NCBI GenBank assembly: GCA_021927905.1
Contig: BLLK01000046.1
Span: 62,001 to 126,000 of the forward strand
DNA: 64,000 nucleotides
Origin: Chaetoceros tenuissimus
Lineage: Eukaryota; Bacillariophyta; Thalassiosirophyceae; Chaetocerotales; Chaetocerotaceae
Direction: 5' to 3'
The notes under the pieces were generated by a model, which ran no database searches, had not been told where the DNA came from, and saw only the letters and a list, made by a program, of their open reading frames with translations. Shown here piece by piece: positions 42,417 through 53,713 of this stretch (its first letter is position 1; every line of letters begins with the position of its first letter). The translations under genes were made by a program, and so were the position numbers.

Positions 42417-42984
42417 ATGAACTATTCTACAATAATTGGTAGCTCACTTATTGCCGTCTTCTCTGGCTTATGGTACATTGGAGTCTTTGATACGATCAAG
42501 TTCCACGAAGGCAAAATTCCAGCTGGCAAATTTATCTACAAGAATCATGTTGGTCCAATGAAAGAATGTGGTCCACACTTTTCAGAGGTCTGGGAATTGT
42601 TGAAGCAGCATAATGCAGAAGAAATATATCCTACGCTTGGAATGTTTTATGAAGATCCACAAACTACATCCAAACCCAAGATATGCTGCTGGATTCTTGG
42701 TGGAAGCAAAACATGAACAACTTTATCAGTCGTATGCGAAAGAATTCTCTGCGCAAGGCTTTCTAGAGTTGGAACTAAAGGAAACAAAAACTCTTTCAAC
42801 CTCATTTCCTTTACGCGCTGGAGTTGCATCTTATGCTTTGTCCGCGATGAAAGTTTATCCTGCTTTCATGAAAAAGAATTTGGAGATGAAATGTGGTTCT
42901 GTAGAACTTTATTTGAAAGATACCATTGTAACGCACTTTCCTCAAGAAAATTACGAGCTTTATCTCCCACAAGAAAGTGAATGA
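42417..42984 (+). CDS. TEX264-like membrane protein, frame broken once
   Basis: The first frame (42417 on) gives an N-terminal membrane helix (SSLIAVFSGLWYIGVFDTI) and the GyrI/SOUL-like domain start: IPAGKFIYKNHVGPMKECG and PTLGMFYEDPQ. A second frame continues YAAGFLVEAKHEQL to the end (AGVASYALSAMKVYPAF). Together they follow TEX264, an ER membrane protein and ER-phagy receptor in animals, whose YYDNPHxVP...CRxAVG block matches the join. The shift lies at CCC near 42675, and the two halves meet exactly there, so a one-base assembly error or a recent mutation is likely. About 188 residues. The animal autophagy motif is not evident. Confidence 0.7.
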
Positions 42985-43091
42985 GTCGGTGAAATCCAAA
43001 TTACTCAGTACTTTAGGAAGGAATAGCAGTATCCATAATGAGTCCTTTTCATTGGTTTCCATTTTACAAAGTAATTTATAAATGCTTATTT

Positions 43092-44126
43092 TTACACAAT
43101 TTCACAAAGGGGATAGTATCTGTAGCAAGTATTATCCGCAATGCCCTGAATAACTGGAATAATTTTGAATAAATCTTGCTCTGTCACTACTTGTGTCGAC
43201 ATACTATCTCGTTCCTGTTTGATGACAGTTCCAGCAATTCCATTCACCATCTCTTTAGGTATCGTTCGAAGCAAAGGGACACTATGATCTCCAGATGATT
43301 CGGAATATTGTGCCGTTGCATTCTGCAAAACGGATAGTAAGTCTTTCATGACAATTTCATTGCTTGCCCTTCCCATATTCTCTTTCAAATCATTATCTAT
43401 CCATGTTTGTGAGAAAGAATTGAAGAATGAGTGATTCAAGTTCCAAACTTCAACAGTTGAATAAACGTTCCATGGATCAGTATCAATTCCACCGGCAAAC
43501 AGTGATCTTGAATCGTCAGTGGCTTGGACCTCACTATTTTCATTCTCTATGCTGGAAATTTCCTGAGAAACATTTCTTGGTATAAGATTTAGAATATTAA
43601 AGTCCAATTGAACAATCATTGCATCTGACTGAAGCACAACGACTGTGTCATATTTCCGAGGATGTGAGCATGACAAAGATATAGGAGAAAATTTGAATGT
43701 ACCGGAATCTGAAACAGTGGTATTATCTTGACGTTGAAGTTGTGTATATCTCATCCGGTACAATTCATTGATTAAATAAGAGTCAGGAGAATTACCAATA
43801 TATGATAAATAATCGTATCCCCATCTTCTGGCATATGCTCTATTGACTCTTGAGGTCACATCTAGTAGTTGCTCTTCTGGACCTGGAGGTAAAGATTGAA
43901 TAATCAATGTCTTTGGACCAGTGAAAGACTCATTTGGCAATTGTAACATTGGTGTGTATCCGTGATTGAAATCCCAAAATATCTTGGTGTCTGGTGATGA
44001 TTGCAGCCTTCGCTCTGCAGTGTGTTCCTTTTCATTATAAATCGTATCCGCAGAAGCCAATTGTACCAACAAAATACATAATGTACACGCAAAATGAAAT
44101 CTAGTGGCAAGAGCGCTATTCCCCAT
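43092..44126 (-). CDS. secreted or Golgi-lumen protein, glycosyltransferase-like
   Basis: A single exon of 344 codons. A signal peptide or anchor (FHFACTLCILLVQLASA) is followed by a lumenal domain with several N-glycosylation sequons (NES, NTT, NVS, NHS, NAT). The middle part resembles glycosyltransferase family 34-type enzymes: VNRAYARRWGYDYLSYIG, a YDTVVVLQSDAMIVQLDFNIL strand in the place of a DxD strand, and FAGGIDTDPWNVYSTVEVWNL. A clear DxD metal site is not seen, so activity is uncertain. No C-terminal anchor. Convergent with the TEX264-like gene. Confidence in the exact fold is low; that it enters the secretory path is likely. Confidence 0.65.
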   Translation of the reverse strand: MGNSALATRFHFACTLCILLVQLASADTIYNEKEHTAERRLQSSPDTKIFWDFNHGYTPMLQLPNESFTGPKTLIIQSLPPGPEEQLLDVTSRVNRAYARRWGYDYLSYIGNSPDSYLINELYRMRYTQLQRQDNTTVSDSGTFKFSPISLSCSHPRKYDTVVVLQSDAMIVQLDFNILNLIPRNVSQEISSIENENSEVQATDDSRSLFAGGIDTDPWNVYSTVEVWNLNHSFFNSFSQTWIDNDLKENMGRASNEIVMKDLLSVLQNATAQYSESSGDHSVPLLRTIPKEMVNGIAGTVIKQERDSMSTQVVTEQDLFKIIPVIQGIADNTCYRYYPLCEIV

Positions 44127-44783
44127 GATTTCCTACTAGTTTTTTTAGAAAGTGTGTGTCAGTGTGTCAGCAAGATTTTGTGTTTCCAACTTGTTCTGTT
44201 ATTGCCTCGAAACTTTTTCAACATATATCTCCCACAGGTCCTAGACAAATGAGCTATGCTCAAAGTGAAGACAAGATTAGAGGAGTTGATTATTATATCT
44301 AATACACTGTTGAAAAGGTATTGTACCTTATATTATGAAGATAGGTGATGATGGAGATGCGGAAAACTGGACACAACGTTGATTGGTGAGAACCCCCCCT
44401 CTTTAATGCAATAGGTTGGGGGGATTCTCGGAATTCCCTAACTTCAAATATTTGCTATTGTGATTGAATAAATTCGATACTAAAGGTAAAGTAGACACTA
44501 CTCTCAGTAGCATTTCTATTCTTTTAAAAATTATGAAATACCTTTACATTTTTGAAAGTATTTATGACTGCAGTGGCTACTACTTCATCTTTAAAAGACA
44601 TGAGAACTAAATATCTTCATGATTTGAAATTCAAAACACAAATACAGTCTATATCTTCCATTATGTATTGATTGGTATCTTTCATATTCTATTTTGCCAT
44701 TGTGCATCCTATTTCTACAATTCTACTGAATGTGTGAAAGAAGGAATCATAAAATTTTCCATTCTAAAAATTCTTCACCCAGA
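44127..44783. other. intergenic, no gene seen
   Basis: 657 bp. No coding content recognised; a ggttggggggattc tract lies near 44414. Confidence 0.5.
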
Positions 44784-45266
44784 TCAATCACTCATAAAGA
44801 TTCCATCTGCCTTGTGACTAACACTTTTGATAACACCTCCACTCTCTTTGAAGTTAGTCCACAGAGCAAAATGATCCTGTTCTTTATGGAACGCAACTGC
44901 TTCATCATCCTTGTAGACTTCATAGAAATAGAATTTATTGGATTGTTCTTTATCTCGAATCACATCAAATCGAAGGCATCCTGGTTCATTTCGACTGAAG
45001 AAGATGTGAGCATAAATATGAATATAACTTCGATCATATATAGTCTCAATCTCTCACCTTCCAACAGCATCTTTTTCGATGAGATCAAGGAATTCATCCA
45101 TTCTATCTGGTTCAATCTCAGCTTCCACCATGATTGCAAATGGGGCCGAGTTGAGCGAGGTGATACTTGCCAATGAGGCAGATGAAGCCAATGGAGCTGG
45201 TGGCACAAATGCCGCAGAACGAGAAAGTGTTGCTGCAAGTAAGAAAAGGCTATTGGAAATTTTCAT
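44784..45266 (-). CDS. plastid-targeted ABM-fold monooxygenase-like protein
   Basis: Exons 45266..45058 and 44994..44784, 63-nt intron, phase kept, 139 residues. The N-terminus is a signal peptide ending SAA-FVPPAP (plastid type) and a Ser/Ala-rich transit stretch. The mature part is an antibiotic-biosynthesis monooxygenase (ABM/dimeric alpha-beta barrel) domain: FAIMVEAEIEPDRMDEFLDL, then SRNEPGCLRFDVIRDKE, FYFYEVYKDDEAVAFH and HFALWTNF. These match the family's EPGC, YE.Y and H...HL/HF positions. Family members act on quinones or reactive oxygen-damaged small molecules, often without cofactor. Without the splice only the first half of the domain is coded, so the gene is easily missed. Confidence 0.88.
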
Positions 45267-45497
45267 CTTTTCAATTCTTTACAAGTTTGAAAGTATAACA
45301 ATATTATTTCAATGCCTATTTATTCCCTCTCTCTTTTCTCGTGTTCACACTGACAACAACTACGTACGAGTACAAACGACAAACGACATCACTTCATCAT
45401 GAAAAAGTATCTAAAAGAATCTCCCTACCCAAGATGGATATATTGAGGATACTCTTTTCTCTGGAACTCCAAAGAACTTCAAAGGGCATCCCCTTTG

Positions 45498-45564
45498 AGG
45501 TGGTCTGGCGTGAGGGGGTCCGATGTGAGAGGGTTCGTGAGAGGGTGACTTGGACGCATAACCT
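45498..45564 (+). repeat. 67-bp repeat, left copy
   Basis: Starts AGGTGGTCTGGCGTGAGG and ends GGACGCATAACCT; identical over all 67 bases to the reverse complement of 46452..46518. Internally it has three imperfect GTGAGRGGGT units. GC-rich compared with its surroundings. Confidence 0.9.
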
Positions 45565-46451
45565 AAGTCTCTTTCCTGTGTTGAAATCTCATTAAAATCT
45601 TCCATTTGAATCAATCCCAGAAAACAGTGATAAAGAAAAAAAACAAAAGAACATCAGAAGGTGGTGGAGACTCTATGATAACGTATGGAAAAAGTCGATG
45701 TTGGTAACGAGGGTTTCGCCTCCTGCATGCTTTTTTTAATGTCTAAAATATATATTACATAGATTTTAGATAGGCAATTGAGTATTATTATTGTACATCA
45801 AATTAGAAATAATTTTGAAACATACTTATTGGATGTTATATTTTTAAATTAGGATGCTTCCATTTTGAATTATACTCTGAATAGTCCCTTTTGCTTCCCA
45901 TTTAAGGATTTGAATTGGAGGTGCTCTGTTACAGTGTTAATAGTCACCATTTAGCAAACCGAATGTGAAAAGTGAAACAACAACATATGTCAGTTGTCAG
46001 TTTGGGCTGAAAACATCCAAAAAATCCTTAGAAAAAGGCTTCCAGACCATGTTTCAACCGCTTGCTTCACCATCTCATATTTTCTAAAGCCAAATTGTAT
46101 TTAGATCCTGCAACCTCCATGCAATAGAATAACTGTGCGATCGATCACCCAAATGAACGGTAGTTGTGTAGATGAACAAGATCTTAGCATCAAATAAACT
46201 AAGCCAACCCTACCAGTACATCTCACTTCATTCTGATGCGAAAATCAACCTGCAGAAATTATTTTAGAAATGAGTTGAGTACATTGTAGTGAAAACAAAT
46301 AGACAAACTTACCATGGCATAAGATGACGAGAAGGTTTTATGTGAGAGAGGTGGATGCTGTTCAACAAACGAGAAGAAGAGCAGCAACGCACACCAACGG
46401 CCAAATTCAAAAAGACGGGAATAACTCATCCAACTTGTTGTTAGAATGCTC

Positions 46452-46518
46452 AGGTTATGCGTCCAAGTCACCCTCTCACGAACCCTCTCACATCGGACCC
46501 CCTCACGCCAGACCACCT
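46452..46518 (-). repeat. 67-bp repeat, right copy
   Basis: Inverted copy of 45498..45564. Similarity stops sharply at both ends; no target-site duplication is visible around either copy. Confidence 0.9.
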
Positions 46519-46766
46519 GTCCCCTTTGGAAGAATCTTTGATGCTCTTCATCATTCCTCTTCACATCAAAAAATCTAAACATCTAAACATCCAATCCATT
46601 TAAAAAGAAGTACGCATACAGGTACAGGCCAATAAAATTGAAGAATTTCCTCTCCAAGAACTTCCTCAGTATTCTCATAGAAAAGAGCACCAATCAAAAG
46701 ACTGCATCTATATGAAATTGCACCACGCTAACTACAATCGCGTATCTTTCTCTTTTTCATCTTTCC

Positions 46767-49700
46767 ATGCGAATATTAAAATTCAGTCATAAAGACAACT
46801 CGAACGCAATCTTAAACCACCTGTCCACCTTTATAGTTTTAATTTGCCTTTTTATTCCAACACTAGAAGCATTCAACATAAATTCACTCTCCAGATTTAC
46901 TCGTAGAAGCAAACTGATTAAACCACTTGACATGACAACTTATTCTTCTGAGAACACCGATCACAAATTTCACTTTTCTATAGATCGAGGTGGCACGTTT
47001 ACAGATGTCCACTGTATCCTTCCCAATAAGGAACAGATTGTACGCAAACTACTTAGTGAAGACCCAGACAATTACGCCGATGCTCCAACAGAAGGCATTC
47101 GTAGAATCTTGAAAGAATTCGATCACGAAAATGCTTCCAAAGGCCATTATACCAGATCTACCAAAGTTTACACTGGAATGATTGGATCCATTCGTATGGG
47201 GACTACTGTTGCTACCAATGCACTTCTGGAAAGAAAAGGAGAACGGATGGGCTTATTAATCACCAAAGGCTTCAAAGATTTACTCAAAATTGGCAATCAG
47301 TCCAGACAGGATATCTTTGATTTGTCTTGCCAAATGCCTAGTTTGTTGTATGAAGATGTAGTCGAAGTGGACGAACGCGTCATGCTTGCTCATTATTTTG
47401 ATGAACAGCATGGACTGCATTCAACCATGGACGATAAAAATGCATATTCAGATTCAAAAATGGATCATTTGGGTCAACCAAAGGCAGGACACGGACATAG
47501 ATATCAGGGACTGACTGGGGAGACTGTGATTGAATTGAAACAGCCTGATTTAGATGAAGTTAAATTGCAACTAGAAGAGTTGCAAAGAAAAGGAATCAAA
47601 AGTATTGCAATTGTTTTGGCACATTCATACACATATGATAAACACGAACAAATGATTGGGAAGTTAGCACAGGATATGGGATGTTTCAGTGAGATCAGTA
47701 TGAGTTCAAAAGTTATGCCGATGGTGAAACTTGTAAATCGCGGACATACTGCTTGTGCAGCTGCCTACTTGACTCCAAAGATAACTACGTATTTGGATAG
47801 TTTCCGAAAAGGTTTCGATGAAAATTTAGATAAAGTTATGCTCAATTTCATGAAGAGTGACGGTGGCCTCAGCCCAGTTAATGATTTCAGTGGAGAAAAG
47901 GCTATTCTGAGTGGTAAGTTCAATGGTTGGGAAATCCTGAGTTGTCTAATTCTAGTGCGAATATGGCTAATTTTTCTTTTTGATCCAATACTTTTAGGTC
48001 CTGCAGGTGGCGTCATTGTAAGTGTATATGGATTTTTAGACGAATTTAATTACTTAGGTTGTCTCTCTAACTCTACTTGTTTTCTAAAGGGATACGCAAA
48101 AACTGCATTTCGAAAGATATCCGATGACGAAGATGAAATTATTATGCCAGTCATTGGTTTTGATATGGGAGGTACAAGCACAGATGTTAGTAGATACGAC
48201 GGTTCATTAGAGCTCGTGTTCGAAACCACTACGGCAGGAGTATCCATTCAAGCCCCACAACTGGATATTAACACTGTTGCTGCTGGTGGAGGAAGCAGAC
48301 TGTTCCTTCGTGCTGGTCTTTTTTATGTTGGTCCCGAATCTGCTGGAGCACATCCTGGTCCAGGTTAGTTTCATAATATTCTTTTAACCTCCTTGTTTCT
48401 CATACACGATTTTCACAAAAAATGAATTTAACAGTTTGTTACAGGAAAAATGGTTACCTTGCTGTGACTGACGCAAATTTAGTGCTAGGTCGATTGCAAC
48501 CACAATATTTCCCTTCAATTTTTGGACCAAATGAGGATCAGCCATTAGATGTCGAAGGTGCTAGAAGAGCATTCTTAGAATTGGTCAGCACTGAAGAAGG
48601 TTCAAAGTACACAGTTGAAGAGATAGCATATGGCTTTTTGCAAGTTGCAAATGAAGCAATGTGTAGACCAATTAGAAACCTCACACAAATGAAGGGATAT
48701 GATATCACAACTCATCGACTTGCTTGTTTTGGTGGAGCTGGGGGGCAGCATGCATGCGCGATTGCTAAATCTCTTGGAATGTCAAAAGTATTTGTCCATC
48801 GTTATGGTGGTGTATTATCAGCATATGGTTTATCAATGGCTGACGCTGTTTACGAAGAACAAGAACCAGCAGCTGATATTTACCAATACAGTGACCCATC
48901 CAGGGCATCAGAGGATCCATCAGCTGTATCTAGAGAAGAAAGGCTAAGTCATCTTGCGGAACAAGCTACCAAAAATTTGATTGATCAAGGGTATTCCAAA
49001 GATTGTATAATTATCGAGAAATACTTAAACCTCAGGTATGAAGGAACGGATACTGCAGTCATGATCAAGGAGCCAGAAGATTTATCAGAAATACTGCCTT
49101 ATGCAGGGGCTTTTAAAGACCACTATCAGAGAGAGTTCGGCTTTGATTTAGAAGGAAGAAATCTTCTCATCGACGATTATCGTGTTCGAGCTGTTGTGCC
49201 TGGTGAGAACCCCGTGGCTTGTAAACCAGTCGAAAACATCGGCGCACCTGAACCGATGGATAATCAAAGAGTTTATTTCGAAAATGGTTGGGAAGATGCA
49301 AACATCTACAACATCGACGACATGAAACCTGGTCATGAGGTCGTTGGACCAGCCGTGATTATACAAAGTATCAGTACAATAGTAGTGGAAATCGGATGTA
49401 CCGCTCTTGTAACCTCAGATGGTGATTTAGATATCACTGTTGCAACGCATGCTTCGAAGAACGATGATGATTCTGAAGATGGAGAGATTTCCGAAGATCC
49501 TGTTCAATTATCTATTTTCTCACACCGTTTCATGGGAATTGCAGAACAGATGGGACGTACGTTACAGAGAACTGCAATATCTGTGAATATGAAAGAGAGA
49601 CTGGATTTTTCATGTGCTCTCTTTACAGCTGATGGAGGTTTAGTTGCTAACGCTCCTCACATCCCGGTACATCTTGGTGCGATGCAAAGTGCGGTGAGAT

Positions 49701-51227
49701 TCCAGGTTGAATATTGGAATAGCGAAGGACGCGAAGGATTACAGGAGGGAGATGTGCTCGTGTCTAATCATCCCCAGCTTGCTGGTGGAAGTCATTTACC
49801 AGGTAAGTATACCCAAAAGAAAGTAAACGCAGGTATGAGAAAGTCTAACCCTTCTACTCCCAAACATATTTGCAGATATTACTGTTATTACACCAGTCTT
49901 CCACGAGGGCAAGATTATATTCTTCTTGGCCAGTAGAGGGCATCATGCCGATATTGGTGGAATTAGTCCTGGCTCAATGCCTCCTCATAGTAAATGCCTT
50001 GAAGACGAAGGTGCCATGATAATTGCATTCAAACTTGTGCGTGATGGCAAATTCCAAGAAGAAGGCATCACTGAAATTCTCCGATCTCCTGGGAAGATTC
50101 CAGGCAACACTGGTACAAGAAATCTTAACGATAATCTGAGTGATCTTCGAGCACAGGTTGCTGCAAACAATGCTGGTATTCGACTCCTCAAAGAGTTGGT
50201 GGATGAATATGGACTTCGAACAGTTGACGCTTACATGCACTTTATTCAGCACAATGCTGAGCTTTCAGTGCGTGCAATGTTGAAAGACTTTGCACTAAAA
50301 CATGGTTCACGATCTACAGCTATTGATTATATGGACGATGGTTCGCCAATCAAATTGACGATTGACATCGATGTAGAGACTGGCGATGCTAAATTTGATT
50401 TTGAAGGGACAGGCCCTCAAGTTTTAGCAAACTGGAATGCACCACCCGCTGTAACCTACTCAGCGGTGATTTATTCGTTGAGATCTCTTGTTGGACAAAA
50501 TATTCCTCTAAATCAAGGCTGTTTGGCACCCATTGAATTCAATATCCCAAAGAATTGCTTACTAAATCCATCTGATGATGCAGGCGTAGTTGGAGGAAAT
50601 GTTTTAACGAGTCAAAGAGTAGTGGATGTAGTATTGAAGGCTTTCAAAGCATGCGCTGCTAGTCAAGGTTGCATGAATAACTTGACATTTGGAGATGATA
50701 AGTTCGGTTACTATGAAACGATTGCAGGTGGAGCGGGTGCAGGCCCAAATTGGGAAGGACGAAGTGGTGTTCATACACACTGCACAAATACTAGGTGAGC
50801 AACAAATATGTATTTTCTTTAACAATATGTCGGCCACTTCCATGATCTTCTTACCATCGTTCTTTGATTCTTCGATCCTAGAATTACCGACCCTGAAATT
50901 CTGGAAAGAAGATATCCTGTCCTTCTTCGTGAATTTTCACTCCGCGAAGGTAGTGGCGGTGCAGGAAAGAACAAAGGAGGTGACGGAGTCATTCGAGAAA
51001 TCGAACCATTACGACCATTAGTAATGAGTATTCTAAGTGAGAGAAGAACCTTACATCCATACGGAATGGAAGGCGGAGAAGAAGCTCAATGTGGACGTAA
51101 TTTACTTGTGAAAAAGTCTGGGTTGACTGTAAATATCGGTGGAAAGTGCAGTACAACTATAGATACTGGCGATCGTCTACGCATTGAGACTCCAGGAGGT
51201 GGAGGGTATGGTAAGCCATTAGAATAG
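46767..51227 (+). CDS. OPLAH: 5-oxoprolinase (ATP-hydrolysing)
   Basis: Six exons: 46767..47913, 47998..48017, 48090..48363, 48435..49802, 49876..50794 and 50882..51227. They join in phase to 1,357 residues. The HyuA-like half has [24 protein letters not shown] and [15 protein letters not shown]; the HyuB-like half has [12 protein letters not shown], and the end reads [11 protein letters not shown]. Exon 2 is only 20 nt, and it is needed to build AILSGPAGGVIGYAKTAF. The family is about 1,290 residues long. The extra N-terminus is a signal peptide ending LEA-FNINS plus a basic stretch, which fits plastid import. A second Met (MTTYSSEN) just before the domain could give a cytosolic form. The enzyme turns 5-oxoproline into glutamate in glutathione turnover. 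Confidence 0.95.
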
Positions 51228-51327
51228 GCTCAAAATTATAAAATATTACTATTGCAAATATGTATCTCTTTATTTCAATTACTTTATACATTTTTCTTTA
51301 CAATTAACAATTATGATCTGTACTATA

Positions 51328-52120
51328 TTACACGGGCAGAAGTGTGCCGTCACTTTCAAGTGGTTTTGGAAGAATGAAAGATCCATCAGTGAAACTATAG
51401 AATGGAGATAAAATTTCCAAATTATGAAACAATTTCTTTCCTAAGAGACATCTCTGGAACTTGGTCAGTTTATGGGGTTGAAGGTACACATCGGTATCCT
51501 TATCAGTATTCTTACGTCTAGGATCCATGTCGAGAGTTCTTTCGACTTCACCTTCCCCACAAAATGAACAAAGTTTCTCAATATCCATGTAAAAGTTTTC
51601 ACGATTGGATGTTTCCATTTCAAAACATTGTCATGGATAGTCTGGCCCATGTCAGCGCCATGATGTTAATGACAAAGGTGTACCTATCAAAAGGGGTAAA
51701 AAGTGTATAACCATCTTTATACCGCTTTTGGAATGGCTCTGGCAAGGCTTCAAAATCTGTAATATTCTCAATGGAATGGTGAGCTCTCAAATTATTCACC
51801 AACATTGCTCCATATTCTGCCATTATTTTACACTTTTCCATGTCACTGGCAGAGTGATATGGATGATCACTATTCAATCTCGGATCAATGTCATTGAAAG
51901 TCCCATACCTCTCATTTCCATAATAAAGATGGTTATTGTTCAAACTCTCAATTAGTTCGAGAAGAATTCCCCAACCTTTGTAGGATGGCTCAAGATCTTT
52001 CCACATTATATTGAGTTCTCTATTAACCTGACCTAATCTAAATGCTTCGTTCCATAAGAGATACTCAGATTTGAATACAATGTCAAGCGCAGTGATCTGG
52101 ATACTGTAGTCCTCCATCAT
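51328..52120 (-). CDS. unknown protein, frame broken once
   Basis: A frame of 166 codons (52120..51620) is followed directly by a second (51618..51328, 96 codons). The two meet beside a TTTT run near 51622; one base less there would make one protein of about 262 residues. The first part is helical and hydrophilic (WNEAFRLGQVNRELNIMW, YHSASDMEKCKIMAEYGAML). The second has a CSFCGEGEVER motif and ends in a short beta-like tail. I do not recognise a family. Two separate genes are possible but unlikely given the tight join. Convergent with the 5-oxoprolinase gene. Confidence 0.55.
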
Positions 52121-52498
52121 ATATGTTTTTTAATCTTGAGAGGTATTTGGAGAAAGTTGGAGATTTGAGTAAGTAGAAAAAGGGTATCTTACAATGGACC
52201 ATAAATAAAAATGGGCTTCTCACTTTGCAGACCCCTGGTCATACGTTGAAGAAAAGTGATTGTACATCATTCCGTTATTATAACAGTAAATCTATACAAA
52301 AATAGCAACAAATTGATAAATTGGAAAAAGTGATTGAAAAATCGAAAATCCGTTGACTTGGTCATTTCAGTTGAAGGAAAACCCCGAGATTAAAAACGAA
52401 AGAAGAATCTTCTATTGTAAAGGTTAGAAGAAAGCCACCAACAACACTAAAAAGACTTTTAGCATCTGGGAAAAGAGCTACTAGTAGGCATCCTTTGC
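52121..52498. promoter_or_regulatory. divergent promoter region
   Basis: 378 bp between the unknown minus-strand gene and the SLC35 gene. No defined element recognised. Confidence 0.4.
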
Positions 52499-53614
52499 AT
52501 GGTCGAAATCAGTAAATCAAATTTCAATAAAGGTAGTTTGAGAAATATGTTGAACATGAACACAAACAGTAACTCTTTCAAGCTCTTTTTGCTTGGACTG
52601 ATGGTGGCACAGAACTCATCTGTGGTCCTTATTGGTCGTTTCACAAGAGATTCGCAGAAAGCTGAGGATCTATATGTGGTCAACCATCTTATTCTCATCT
52701 GTGAGGCTATGAAGTTCTTCCTCTCCTGTATCCTTGAGTACAATGTCACCAACGGAATGCTCTTGAAAAGTATCAAGGAAAACATTATCGATGCGCCTCT
52801 CGATGCACTCAAAATCATCATCCCGAGTCTTTTGTACCTGTTTCAAAACACTCTCCTGTATGTAGCACTTAGTAACCTATCCGCTCCGTTGTTTCAAGTG
52901 ACCTACCAGTCAAAGTTGCTCACTACAGCAATCGTATCCGTCATTATGCTTCAGAGAAGATATTCTGTGAAGCAGTGGCTTTGTCTCACTACTCTTGGAG
53001 TAGGAGTTGCAATCGTTGTTCTTTCAGCGCAAGGAGAAAAGCCGAAAGAAACTGACGCAGACAAGCCTGAGCAGAGCATGTTCACTGGTCTTGCAGCAGT
53101 TTCCACTGCATGTCTCTCATCTGCACTTGCTGGAGTATACTTTGAAAAGGTACTCAAAAAGCCAACCAGTGATGGACATCAGACCAAGGCACCTGTTAGT
53201 CTTTGGATGCGTAATATTCAAATGGCTTTCTTCAGTGTTTGTATCGCTCTTTTCAACTTGTTGACTAACTACGGAGTAAATGAACTTGATCAACAAAAGC
53301 CTTTTATGCACGGATTTACCTTTTGGGTATGGATTGTTGCTCTTTTGCAAGCAGGAGGTGGACTTTTGGTTGCAGCAATCATCAAGTATGCTGACAATGT
53401 TTTGAAGGGATTGGCAACTGGAGTTAGTGTTGTAACTTCAACCATTTGTAGTATGATCTTTTTTGGAACACCTCTAACCGTTCAGTTCGTTCTTGGAGCT
53501 GTCATCATTTTGACAAGTGTATTCTTCTTTTCAAATGACGTTCCTGGAAACAAGAAGAAGGTCGAGTCACCTTCTGCAGATGAGAGCAAACCTCTTGCTG
53601 ATAGTAAGGTATAA
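52499..53614 (+). CDS. nucleotide-sugar transporter, SLC35A-like
   Basis: A single exon of 371 codons; starts at 52499 or at one of the nearby Met codons (residues 17 and 20). About ten membrane helices are seen. Family signatures of the CMP-sialic acid/UDP-galactose/UDP-GlcNAc transporter group are present: LILICEAMKFFLSCIL, PSLLYLFQNTLLYVALSNLSAP, FQVTYQSKLLTTAIVSVIML, LAGVYFEKVLK, IQMAFFSVCIAL, and LKGLATGVSVVTSTICS near the C-terminus. Acts in the Golgi or ER membrane as an antiporter bringing nucleotide sugars into the lumen. The exact sugar cannot be read. The Lys-rich tail is usual for this family. Codon use is more biased than in its neighbours, which hints at good expression. Confidence 0.9.
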   Translation: MVEISKSNFNKGSLRNMLNMNTNSNSFKLFLLGLMVAQNSSVVLIGRFTRDSQKAEDLYVVNHLILICEAMKFFLSCILEYNVTNGMLLKSIKENIIDAPLDALKIIIPSLLYLFQNTLLYVALSNLSAPLFQVTYQSKLLTTAIVSVIMLQRRYSVKQWLCLTTLGVGVAIVVLSAQGEKPKETDADKPEQSMFTGLAAVSTACLSSALAGVYFEKVLKKPTSDGHQTKAPVSLWMRNIQMAFFSVCIALFNLLTNYGVNELDQQKPFMHGFTFWVWIVALLQAGGGLLVAAIIKYADNVLKGLATGVSVVTSTICSMIFFGTPLTVQFVLGAVIILTSVFFFSNDVPGNKKKVESPSADESKPLADSKV

Positions 53615-53713
53615 AAGGACAAGAATGTACTTATGATAAAAAATAATGAGTGAACCTTTTTCTTTAGAGTTACTTATTTATGTGCCCACAATTATTATGG
53701 ATTTCAATTAACT

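Larger units (their letters stand above)
45267..46766. other. gene-poor stretch with inverted repeat pair
   Basis: 1.5 kb. The only structure seen is the exact 67-bp inverted repeat pair. A minus-strand frame (46582..46313) could splice (ATG/GTAAGT...TTTCTGCAG) to a nine-codon tail, but it has no recognisable content and is not called. Confidence 0.5.

Noticed and set aside
46313-46582. Minus-strand frame over the right 67-bp repeat, possibly spliced
   Set aside because: It has a good donor and acceptor, but the product is not recognised and is largely made of repeat sequence.
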